Of a stretch of 64,000 bases of DNA, positions 42,401 through 49,837 are shown in pieces. The translations under genes were made by a program, and so were the position numbers. Where the stretch lies: NCBI RefSeq assembly GCF_000166415.1, contig NC_014654.1, positions 1,612,001-1,676,000 of the forward strand. Reading direction: 5' to 3'. Source of the stretch: Halanaerobium hydrogeniformans (GTDB lineage: Bacteria > Bacillota > Halanaerobiia > Halanaerobiales > Halanaerobiaceae). The first letter of the stretch is position 1. The number at the start of each line of letters is the position of its first letter. The notes beneath the pieces were generated by a model. That model was not told the DNA's origin. It did no database searches and worked only from the letters and a program-made list of their open reading frames with translations.

Positions 42401-43993
42401 TTATCTGCCAAATATTCTTCTTAATAAGTTACGACTTTCAGCTACTTCAATTTCAGCTACTCCTACTTCTGGATCTAATTCGAAGTCCAATAAAGCTGCT
42501 GTGATTTTAGCTACATCTGTATTATCCATTCTACCTTCATAATTACTAGCTCCTGCACCATGAGCAGTAAGTTGGATAGCAGAACCGGTGTGAGATGAAG
42601 TATTCCAACCAATCTTAGCTCTTCTGGAAACAATATGAGCTAATGTAGACTGAGCTGGTGAAATCCAGGGAGCCTGTGGCCAATGAGCATACATTACATC
42701 GCGCATTGCTTCTTCATCATAAGGAACATCATAATCCTGACCGCCATCATAAACGCCACCTATTCTTCCAGGGCGGCCAACATCTGCTTCGCGACCATAT
42801 TCTTTCTCAATCGCTACACCATGTTCCATCCAGGCCTGTTCTCTTGGTGTTAATTCATCTAAACCGAACTTATCAGCTATATCTTGATACCATTGTTCTT
42901 CATTTTCAAAAGCAATTCCTTCTTCTATAGACGCATTTTGAGCAAATATAGGCTCAAAATTTAAATAATAACCATATTCCATACCTTCACAACTGTTTAA
43001 ACCTAAACCACCAGTTTCGTGGTCACCTGCAACTATAATTAAAGTATTGTCAGGATTTTCTTCATAAAATTCTAACGCAACTCCAATTGCTTCATCAAAA
43101 GCAATAGTGTCATAGATCATTCCACCTGGATCATTGTTGTGAGCTGCATGGTCAATACGTCCACCCTCAATAACCATCATGAATTTCCCATAATTTTCTA
43201 AAGTATTAAGGGCTACTTTTGTCATTTCAGCTAGACTGGGTTCTTCTGCAGGATCTCTATCAATTTCATAACTCATATGAGTTGGATGAAATCCGGCTAA
43301 TAGTCTCTCTCTGCCTTCAGGTGCAAAGTTTCTGAATTTCTCTACGTCTGCTGGACCCTCAAAAATATTATAGCCAGCTGCTGTAAATTCTGCATACATA
43401 TTTCTATCATCTGTTCGACTTGAAGCAGGATGATCTTGAGGGTATAAGTGTCTATATCCACCACCAGCTATAACATCAACTTCTTTTTCTAAATAATGTT
43501 CAATAATCTCATTTTCCATCCCTCTATCAGGTACATGGGAAGCAAAGGCTGCTGGAGTAGCATGTGTAATTCTTGTAGTGGTAACTAAACCAGTACCCCA
43601 GTCATTTTCCCTGGCCCTATCCATTATGGTAGTTGTAGGTTTATGATCAGTTGTCATTCCTACATAACCAAAGTTGGTCTTATGTCCTGAAGCTAAAGCA
43701 GTTGCAGTCTGAGCAGAACCAGGTACTACTTTATCTGCACCATAAGTAGTAGTAATAGCCATCTCATCTAATTTGTTCATGTTTAATCTAAAATCAGGAT
43801 CATCATATTTAGCCTGTAAATAATATTCAGTCAAAGTCGACTGTGCATTACCTAAACCATCACCGATGAAAAAGAATACATGTTCTACTTCTTGCGCCTC
43901 AGTTTGAACAGGTGCAAAAGCTAAAGCTGCAAAAACACTAACAAACATTACTAGGGTTGCTAAACTTAATTTCAAAATTCTTTTTGCTGACAT
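42401..43993 (-). CDS. Secreted alkaline phosphatase, copy 1
   Basis: A 530-residue PhoA-superfamily enzyme that hydrolyses phosphomonoesters outside the cell. It has a signal peptide ending 'VQTEAQE' (about residue 34), first metal motif 'FFIGDGLGNAQ', the nucleophile region 'VVPGSAQTATALASGHKT' (Ser in GSA), 'HVPDRGMENE', and metal ligands in 'VIEGGRIDHAAHNND', 'IIVAGDHETGGLGL' and 'TAHGAGA'. The protein is rich in Asp and Glu, which fits a halophile. It is about 90 percent identical by eye to the copy at 49838. The 567 bases upstream are AT-rich and then interrupted by IS30. Confidence 0.9.
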   Translation of the reverse strand: MSAKRILKLSLATLVMFVSVFAALAFAPVQTEAQEVEHVFFFIGDGLGNAQSTLTEYYLQAKYDDPDFRLNMNKLDEMAITTTYGADKVVPGSAQTATALASGHKTNFGYVGMTTDHKPTTTIMDRARENDWGTGLVTTTRITHATPAAFASHVPDRGMENEIIEHYLEKEVDVIAGGGYRHLYPQDHPASSRTDDRNMYAEFTAAGYNIFEGPADVEKFRNFAPEGRERLLAGFHPTHMSYEIDRDPAEEPSLAEMTKVALNTLENYGKFMMVIEGGRIDHAAHNNDPGGMIYDTIAFDEAIGVALEFYEENPDNTLIIVAGDHETGGLGLNSCEGMEYGYYLNFEPIFAQNASIEEGIAFENEEQWYQDIADKFGLDELTPREQAWMEHGVAIEKEYGREADVGRPGRIGGVYDGGQDYDVPYDEEAMRDVMYAHWPQAPWISPAQSTLAHIVSRRAKIGWNTSSHTGSAIQLTAHGAGASNYEGRMDNTDVAKITAALLDFELDPEVGVAEIEVAESRNLLRRIFGR

Positions 43994-44539
43994 TTAAATT
44001 TCCCCCTGATTTTTAATGAAATTTTAGTAATACTTGCTTTTTTATTAAGCCTTTAAAAAGACTTAACTCTAAAAACTAATTCTTCTCCCCCCTTTTTAAG
44101 TTTTTAAATTTTATTCAATTCCGAGCGCCCCAACTCGCCAAACAAAATTTAAAAAATTATCATCTTAATAATGCAATATCTTAGCTAAATTTAATGCAAA
44201 TATCCTGTCAATTTGCCTAATAATAAATACAAATTACATAAAGATAGCTGCAAAAAACTTAATAATTAGTGAACGTTCTGAATTTTATTAATATACAAAA
44301 AATAGCACTTATTGATTTATAGTAAAAATCAATCATTAATTCTCTAAAAACTTCAGGATTAAATAATTTAATTTCTATATATATATAAATCAAATAGTAC
44401 TATAATAAGTTTTATCAACTCGCCTCCAAAAAACCAAATTTCAATTTTTTTTTTGGCAAAAATACAAAGTTTATATTAAAAATATTTAAAATTTTAATGA
44501 TACCATTATCATAACAGATTTTTCGACTTTTTTCAATGA
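43994..44539. other. AT-rich spacer upstream of alkaline phosphatase copy 1
   Basis: No gene, RNA or repeat could be supported. It partly resembles the region upstream of the second phosphatase (51422-51780), including a TATATATAT-rich patch followed by ATCAAATAGT (about 44380-44400 and 51750-51770), so it belongs to the duplicated block and probably contains the phosphatase promoter. Confidence 0.5.
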
Positions 44540-45821
44540 AATTCAAAATCAATTTTTAAAAGGTGAATTGCAACATGCAATGCACGCTTTTTTAATCTTT
44601 CTTAAAATCACCTGTACCTTCATTACTTCTAGACACTAAAGCTTAATTTCTCTTTAAATAATTTATCTGAGTTTTCATAGTTAAACATTTTTCTAGGATA
44701 AGTATTTATAAAATCCTGAATCTTTTTTATCAGTTTTCTCTTAATACCTTTAAAACTTGTGCCTTTAGGTAAAAATCTTCTGATAAACTTATTAGCTACT
44801 TCATTTGATCCCCTTTGCCAGCTACAGTATGCATCACAATAATACAAACTAGTTCTAGGTATACTGCTACCTGTATATGATTGTTCTATACCTTCATAAT
44901 CTGCAAATTCTGAACCGTTGTCTGTAGTAATCGATTTAAATGTTTCCCTAAAATTAACAACCCCAAATCGTCTTTCTATACGATCAAGTCCTTTTACCAC
45001 TGACTTTGCTTTTTTGTTTGGTATTTTTTCTATGATTTCCTGCCTAGTTTGTCTTTCTGTCAGCACTAGTAAGGCAGGTTCATCTTTTTGTTTTAACCCT
45101 TCTACTAAGTCCATCTCCCAATGCCCAAATTCCTCCCTGGTATCAGCTCCTTCAGGCCTATCTCTAATTGTACGACCTTCCTTACGCCTCGTAGTGCTTT
45201 CACTTTCTTTTGGTCTGTCTTTCCCAGTTTTATAATTACCATGTGGGAGATCGCTTCTGTCTATATTCAAAACACCTTTATCTATGTAATTATAGATTGT
45301 TTTCCAGTGTAATTGAATTTCAAATTTATCTGATTCTTCAATGTCTTTTGCCACTGCTGCAGGAGATCTTAATTCCTTGATTTTTTCTTCTATAAATTCT
45401 GCTAACTCTTTATTTTTATCGATTTTTAAATCAGGGCCTTTATTCGAATTATTAAATTCATATACTTTCTGTGCTATCTCTGGTACATATTCTTTTCTGG
45501 TTGTTCCATCACCATTATCAAGTTCTACCTCACCTTTTTTTATTTCTCGACTGATTGTTGTTCTATGGCAGTTTAATTCTTCGCCTATTTCAGTATAATT
45601 TTTTTCTTGGACATTATATAAATGTTTAATTAATTTGCGATCATCAAAATTCAGGTGTTTTCCTTTGCTTCGTTTTGTGTTACAATTACTTTGACACATA
45701 TTCTGTACCTCCTAATGTTTTTGTCGCTATTAACATTATACAAAAGGTACAGGTATGTGTCTATTTTTTTATCTAATCACCGCGTGCATTTAATTATACA
45801 ATTCAAAATCAATTTTTAAAA
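44540..45821. mobile_element. IS30-family insertion sequence with 22-bp direct repeats
   Basis: One transposase gene is bounded by an exact 22-bp direct repeat (AATTCAAAAT...TTTTTAAAA at 44540-44561 and 45800-45821). Inside each copy the ends share AATGCACGC in opposite orientation. The repeat looks like a target duplication. IS30 elements usually duplicate 2-3 bp, but IS1630 of Mycoplasma makes duplications of about this length. Confidence 0.8.
44629..45699 (-). CDS. IS30 family transposase
   Basis: A 356-residue DDE transposase. The N-terminal HTH is 'LNFDDRKLIKHLYNVQEKNYTEIGEELNCHRTTISREIKKG', and the catalytic core has the first Asp in 'FGHWEMDLVEG', the second in 'SITTDNGSEFADYEG', and Glu in 'WQRGSNEVANKFIRRF'. 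The family's HWE.D and K-GS-NEN-N-like patterns are conserved and the frame is intact, so it is likely active. It is transcribed on the minus strand from its own ribosome site. Confidence 0.92.
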   Translation of the reverse strand: MCQSNCNTKRSKGKHLNFDDRKLIKHLYNVQEKNYTEIGEELNCHRTTISREIKKGEVELDNGDGTTRKEYVPEIAQKVYEFNNSNKGPDLKIDKNKELAEFIEEKIKELRSPAAVAKDIEESDKFEIQLHWKTIYNYIDKGVLNIDRSDLPHGNYKTGKDRPKESESTTRRKEGRTIRDRPEGADTREEFGHWEMDLVEGLKQKDEPALLVLTERQTRQEIIEKIPNKKAKSVVKGLDRIERRFGVVNFRETFKSITTDNGSEFADYEGIEQSYTGSSIPRTSLYYCDAYCSWQRGSNEVANKFIRRFLPKGTSFKGIKRKLIKKIQDFINTYPRKMFNYENSDKLFKEKLSFSV

Positions 45822-45839
45822 ATATATTTAAGGTTTTTA

Positions 45840-46073
45840 TAATCGATTAGGAGGAAAATAATTAATTAATTTTCTGTCCTCTCCCACCACCACAGCATAC
45901 CGTTCGGTACTGGGCGGTTCATTAAGTATTAGTTACATGTGCATATCTTTCCGTAAAGCTAAAGTATCCCAGTTTCTTTAATAAAATGTTTCATTCTTCA
46001 GATTCCACCTCACGGTGGATACCCTTGTCTTCAGCTAGCGGGTGGCACTATTAACCTCCACATCACTATATAG
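45840..46073 (-). other. Group II intron remnant, 3' part (domain I piece plus domains V-VI)
   Basis: On the minus strand the segment GCTAGCTGAAGACAAGGGTA and the following TCCACCGTGAGGTGGAATCT (45998-46040) match domain I of bacterial group II introns of the class C type. GAACCGCCCAGTACC...GGTGGTGGGAGAGGAC (about 45880-45920) matches domain V, and an AT-rich hairpin ending CTCCTAATCGATT is domain VI. The reverse transcriptase ORF is missing. The 5' end of the same intron lies at 47469-47525, on the other side of an IS3 element. Confidence 0.65.
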
Positions 46074-46138
46074 CCCCCTAACAGAATTGGAGAAAAAGTT
46101 TGAAAGTGATATACTCTAATTACAAGGGGGAAACACCA

Positions 46139-46450
46139 ATGGCAAACAGAAAATATTCCGATGAAACTAAAGAACAAATTGTAAAAGAATGTCGCGAAAT
46201 AGGTAACACAGCTCTTGTAGCAAGACGACATAATATTTCTAAGCATACTGTTTACAGCTGGGTCAAAAAAGCTAAAGAAACAGGATCAGTTAGATCTCTT
46301 CCTAAAGATGAAAAAAAGCAAATGAAAGAGATAGAAAATAGATTAAGTAAAATGAGCGATGAAAATGATAAGCTCAAAAAAATTGTAGCAGAAAAAGAAT
46401 TAGAATTAGCGATTTTAAGGGAGTTGAGAGATAAAGTAAACCCCCGATAG
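46139..46450 (+). CDS. IS3 family transposase OrfA
   Basis: OrfA of the IS3 element, DNA-binding subunit: HTH 'NTALVARRHNISKHTVYSWVKKAKE' followed by a leucine-zipper-like coiled coil ('EIENRLSKMSDENDKLKKIVAEKELELAI'). An ATG at 46139 follows AAGGGGG, so it is taken as start; the frame is open further upstream. Near its end the heptamer A-AAC-CCC (46438-46444) fits a -1 slippery site leading into orfB. Confidence 0.85.
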   Translation: MANRKYSDETKEQIVKECREIGNTALVARRHNISKHTVYSWVKKAKETGSVRSLPKDEKKQMKEIENRLSKMSDENDKLKKIVAEKELELAILRELRDKVNPR

Positions 46451-47406
46451 CCCTCAAAGTTCAGATTGCATCAAAGTGGATAAATAAAGGGTATAAAATC
46501 TCTATTGTTTTAGACTTTGTTGGGCTTAATTCTTCCACTTACTACAGTAATATAAATAGAAAAACTGAGAGTGAAAGTACTAATAGCAGCAATTCCAATA
46601 ATCCTCAAGGAAGACCTGTCCCTGGGTATTCTCTAACTGAATCAGGTGAAAAAATATCTGATGAACAGATTAAAGAATGGCTCTTAGAACTGGTTGCAGG
46701 AGATGGCTTCCCTTATGGTTACAGGAAACTTACAGTCTGTTTAAAAGAAGACTATAACTTGAAAATAAATAAGAAAAAAGTATACAGGTTATGCAAAGAA
46801 CTGGATATATTAAGATCGCAAAGAAAAATCAAAAAATTTAGACCTAAAAAGATTGCAAAACAGGAAGAAATTACAGAACCAAATCAACTCTGGCAGATGG
46901 ATTTAAAATACGGCTACATAAATGGAACAGATCAGTTCTTTTTCCAGATGTCAGTAATTGATGTCTTTTATAAGACTGTTATAGATTATCACCTGGGACT
47001 AAGCTGTAAAGCTAAAGATACCTGCAGGGTATTAAAGGCTGCTTTAAATAAAAGAAAGCTGTATAAAGGCATGAATTTGCCTAAAATTAGAACAGATAAT
47101 GGACCACAATTTGTCTCTAAATTATTTGGAGACACCTGTGAAAAACTGGGGGTAGAGCATCAGAGAATTCCAGTTAGAACACCTAATATGAATGCTCATA
47201 TAGAATCATTTCATTCGGTTTTAGAAAAAGATTGTTATTCAATTAATGAATTCAGTAGTTTTATTGACGCCTATAAAAAAGTCAGTGAGTATATGAATTA
47301 TTATAACAACAGATACCGTCATGGCAGTCTTAATGATATGCCTCCAGCAAAATTTTATAAACTGGCTAAAGCAGAAAAAATAGTTGCTGAACCAGTACTC
47401 GCCTAA
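46435..47406 (+). CDS. IS3 family transposase OrfB (expressed by -1 frameshift)
   Basis: The catalytic half of the IS3 transposase, open from 46435 in the -1 frame relative to OrfA and without its own good start. It contains 'WLLELVAGDGFPYGYRKLTV', the HTH_21-like region, and the DDE core: first Asp in 'LWQMDLKYGY', second in 'KIRTDNGPQF', and Glu in 'NAHIESFHSVLEKD'. The tail 'YMNYYNNRYRHGSLNDMPPAKFY' is typical of OrfB. The reading frame is intact, so an OrfAB fusion made by frameshifting is likely functional. Confidence 0.88.
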   Translation, partial: SKPPIALKVQIASKWINKGYKISIVLDFVGLNSSTYYSNINRKTESESTNSSNSNNPQGRPVPGYSLTESGEKISDEQIKEWLLELVAGDGFPYGYRKLTVCLKEDYNLKINKKKVYRLCKELDILRSQRKIKKFRPKKIAKQEEITEPNQLWQMDLKYGYINGTDQFFFQMSVIDVFYKTVIDYHLGLSCKAKDTCRVLKAALNKRKLYKGMNLPKIRTDNGPQFVSKLFGDTCEKLGVEHQRIPVRTPNMNAHIESFHSVLEKDCYSINEFSSFIDAYKKVSEYMNYYNNRYRHGSLNDMPPAKFYKLAKAEKIVAEPVLA

Positions 47407-47468
47407 ATCAAAAAATGAGAAACTAAGAATGAGCGAGCTTAACAAACATATTTTCCATATTTAGGGGG

Positions 47469-47525
47469 TTGAACCGATCAGACTTACACTAACTAGCAAA
47501 TATTCATGCCAGGCAAACCAAAAAA
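47469..47525 (-). other. Group II intron remnant, 5' end
   Basis: On the minus strand GTTTGCCTGGCATGAATATT and the following GTGTAAGTCTGATCGGTT resemble the 5' end of bacterial class C group II introns (GTGYG-CCTGGCATGA...GTGAAAGTCT). It begins directly after the T-run of an intrinsic terminator, the target preferred by this class. The rest of the intron is beyond the IS3 insertion. Confidence 0.55.
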
Positions 47526-47556
47526 AAAAGTACCTCAAAGAAAGGAGGTACTTCGA
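47522..47556 (-). terminator. Intrinsic terminator downstream of LRR copy 2
   Basis: AAGTACCTC pairs with GAGGTACTT around an 8-base loop, followed by ten T on the minus strand. The group II intron remnant starts at its T-run. Confidence 0.88.
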
Positions 47557-47646
47557 GTGAACCTCTCCACCTAAATCAAAGATTTGCATCAAAAGAGATG
47601 CTAGCTTCTCGTCGGATGGAGTTTTCTTGGCAGTTTTAGATAAAAT
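47557..47646. mobile_element. Miniature IS605-derived element
   Basis: A 90-bp sequence has the same left end (GTGAACCTCTCCACCTAAAT) and right end (GGATGGAGTTTTCTTGGCAG, then TTTTAGATAAAAT) as the IS605 element at 40614, but no genes. A GCATC/GATGC hairpin lies inside. It is probably an internally deleted derivative that was mobilised by TnpA in trans. Confidence 0.75.
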
Positions 47647-47677
47647 CTTTATAATAATGAAGTAGTAAAAACATTGA

Positions 47678-48508
47678 TCAATACATTCTTCTATAAATTA
47701 ACTGGATATTTCGATCCAGCAGAATATTAATATTTTCCATATCTTCTGATCCTTCACTATAGTCAAGTTTGTTTTCCTCAAAATTAATAAAATCACCCTG
47801 GCCTAATCCTTCATTTTCAACTAAAGGTGAGATATCAGAAACATTATTATAGCCAAATGTTAAAGATTCTAAATTAGTAATTTCTGCTAAAGGTGAAATG
47901 TCTTCTACCTGATTATGAACAAAGTATAGTTCTGTTAAATTATTTAGCTGTGCTAAGGACGATATATCTTCAATTTCATTCCTGTCTAAAACAAGTCTTT
48001 CCAGATCATTCAGTTCAGCAATTTCAGTTATATCACTTAAGTGATTATTACTTAAATTTAAACTCTTTAAATTACTTACTTCTCCCAATGGATTGATATC
48101 AGTAAGATTATTATTTTCTAAATTTAGAACTTCTAATTTATCTAATTCAGCAAGTGGAGTTATGTCTGCTATATTATTTCTTTGTATATTTAATTCTTTT
48201 AAATCTTCTAATTCAACTAAAGGTGATAAATCTTCTATCTGGTTTTGACTTAAAATTAGCGTTTCTAATGCTACCAAATTGTCTATTCCTTCTAATGATT
48301 CTATTCCTTTGCTTACAGCATGCAGTTCTTTAATATCTTTAATTTCATCTTGATAAATTGCACCTGATGATTTATCTATGTTTTCTCTAACTGCTGCTTC
48401 TAAATTAGGATCTTCAAATTCAGCTTCTTCTCCCCTCATAATTCCACATCCTGAAACTAATAAAACTATTGATAAGCAAGCAATTAAAAACAACAATTTT
48501 TTCCTCAT
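47678..48508 (-). CDS. Leucine-rich-repeat lipoprotein, copy 2
   Basis: Same length (276 residues), signal peptide, lipobox and architecture as the copy at 38551. Residues 1-131 differ at one position (SNN to RNN) and the last 60 at three. The four or so central repeats (about 132-225) differ at about 30 positions, mostly at exposed non-Leu sites, while the LRR framework residues are kept. The two proteins therefore probably bind different ligands through the same scaffold. It is 20 bases downstream of YibE/F copy 2, and a strong terminator follows. Confidence 0.85.
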   Translation of the reverse strand: MRKKLLFLIACLSIVLLVSGCGIMRGEEAEFEDPNLEAAVRENIDKSSGAIYQDEIKDIKELHAVSKGIESLEGIDNLVALETLILSQNQIEDLSPLVELEDLKELNIQRNNIADITPLAELDKLEVLNLENNNLTDINPLGEVSNLKSLNLSNNHLSDITEIAELNDLERLVLDRNEIEDISSLAQLNNLTELYFVHNQVEDISPLAEITNLESLTFGYNNVSDISPLVENEGLGQGDFINFEENKLDYSEGSEDMENINILLDRNIQLIYRRMY

Positions 48509-48528
48509 TTTCTCACCTTCTTTTGAGT

Positions 48529-49707
48529 TTAATCTTCTTTTTTAGAAAAAAAGTAATCTTTAATGCCAAATAAAGAGAAATCTGTCTCTATACTATAAAT
48601 CCAGGCTGCAAAAATGGTAGTAATTGGTGCTACTAAAACTATGCCTATACTGCCAGTTAAAGTTCTTAATATCTCTGATACAATCAATCTCAAATTCATT
48701 ATTCTGACAAAACTTGCTTCTCTAGTCATAAAGGCCATAAATAAAGTCATATAACTACCGATATATGCTAATAGTAAAGTGGTTGTCATTGTCCCGATTA
48801 CCGCACTTCCAACATTAAAGCCCGATTTTGCTAATTCGAAAAAGCTAATATCCGGTTTTCTTAACTTGATTTCTTCTATAGTTGCAGCCATATCCATCGC
48901 TATATCCATTGCTGCTCCAGAAGCACCTATAACTACAGTAGCAAAAAATATATCTCTTATATTTAAATGCATATAACCAGCAAATAATACTTCTCCTACA
49001 TAAGGAACAGACATACCATCTAAAGCTAATCGATTACCAAAAAAAACTACTATTCCAATGGTTATAATGAGACTACTGACTGTTCCAACAAAAGCTGAAA
49101 TGCCTTTTTTGGTAAACCCGGCAATTGAAAAAACAATTAAAGCAGATAAAATTACTAAAACGAAACCAGAAAAATATAAAGGGTTTAAGCCATCTAGCAA
49201 ACCCGGGATTAGTAAATTCCAAATTATATATACACTTCCTGCAAAAGAAATTAAAGCTCTTAAACCAGTATAACCGGCATATAATAATAAAAGTAATACA
49301 AAAAAAGCAACTAATATAAAAGTCCAATTTTGTCTATAAACATCTAGAGCAATCGCTCCTTCAAGTTCACCCTCAGGAGTTTCAAAAAGGCCCACAACAA
49401 TTTCTTCACCTTCGCTGAAACTATAATCCCAGGCTAAACTACCTACTAACTGATTAGTGGCTCTTATTTGTTGACCTTGAAATTTACCTTCTTTTAATTC
49501 TACTTCAACAAATTGATTACCAAATCTAGTGATTCCGCTTCCTTGAACATCTCTATCATCTGTTTCTAAAACCACCCCTCTAGCTTCTCGACTAAATTCT
49601 TCATCACCAGGCTGATGGAAATAAAAGCCGGCAAATATAGCAATTAAGATTAACCCAATAATTAATGATATCATTCTCTCTTTATTTAGAAGTAACTTTT
49701 TGCTCAT
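48529..49707 (-). CDS. YibE/F family membrane protein, copy 2
   Basis: A 392-residue near-copy of the protein encoded at 39402, with the same N-terminal span, beta-rich extracytoplasmic region and multi-span YibE/F core. Differences are few and concentrated in the extracytoplasmic segment (for example 'ETPEGELEGAIAL' instead of 'ETAEGQIAGAIAL'). In this copy the gap to the phosphatase gene is intact and contains a terminator but no insertion. Function is unknown. Confidence 0.85.
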   Translation of the reverse strand: MSKKLLLNKERMISLIIGLILIAIFAGFYFHQPGDEEFSREARGVVLETDDRDVQGSGITRFGNQFVEVELKEGKFQGQQIRATNQLVGSLAWDYSFSEGEEIVVGLFETPEGELEGAIALDVYRQNWTFILVAFFVLLLLLYAGYTGLRALISFAGSVYIIWNLLIPGLLDGLNPLYFSGFVLVILSALIVFSIAGFTKKGISAFVGTVSSLIITIGIVVFFGNRLALDGMSVPYVGEVLFAGYMHLNIRDIFFATVVIGASGAAMDIAMDMAATIEEIKLRKPDISFFELAKSGFNVGSAVIGTMTTTLLLAYIGSYMTLFMAFMTREASFVRIMNLRLIVSEILRTLTGSIGIVLVAPITTIFAAWIYSIETDFSLFGIKDYFFSKKED

Positions 49708-49762
49708 CTAACCCCTCCAATATTACCAATTATATATAAGATCTATTAAATTGTTTAAAAAT

Positions 49763-49806
49763 AAAGTTAGCAGGCAGCCCAATTATTAGTCTACCTGCCA
49801 ACTTTG
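49763..49806 (-). terminator. Terminator after alkaline phosphatase, copy 2
   Basis: AAAGTTGGCAGG pairs with CCTGCTAACTTT across a 20-base loop, followed by ATTTTT on the minus strand. It separates the phosphatase from the YibE/F-LRR pair, so the latter may rely on read-through or its own weak promoter. Confidence 0.75.
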
Positions 49807-49837
49807 AAATTTAGCATTTAATATTAACTATATTATT

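Larger units (their letters stand above)
46074..47468 (+). mobile_element. IS3-family insertion sequence
   Basis: The ends are imperfect inverted repeats: CCCCCTAACAGAATTGGAGA on the left and CCCCCTAAATATGGAAAATA read inward from the right. Between them lie overlapping orfA and orfB with a -1 slippery site. It is inserted inside the group II intron remnant. Confidence 0.82.

Noticed and set aside
42658-42930. His-rich plus-strand open frame inside the phosphatase gene
   Set aside because: It is an antisense shadow of the conserved phosphatase coding sequence.
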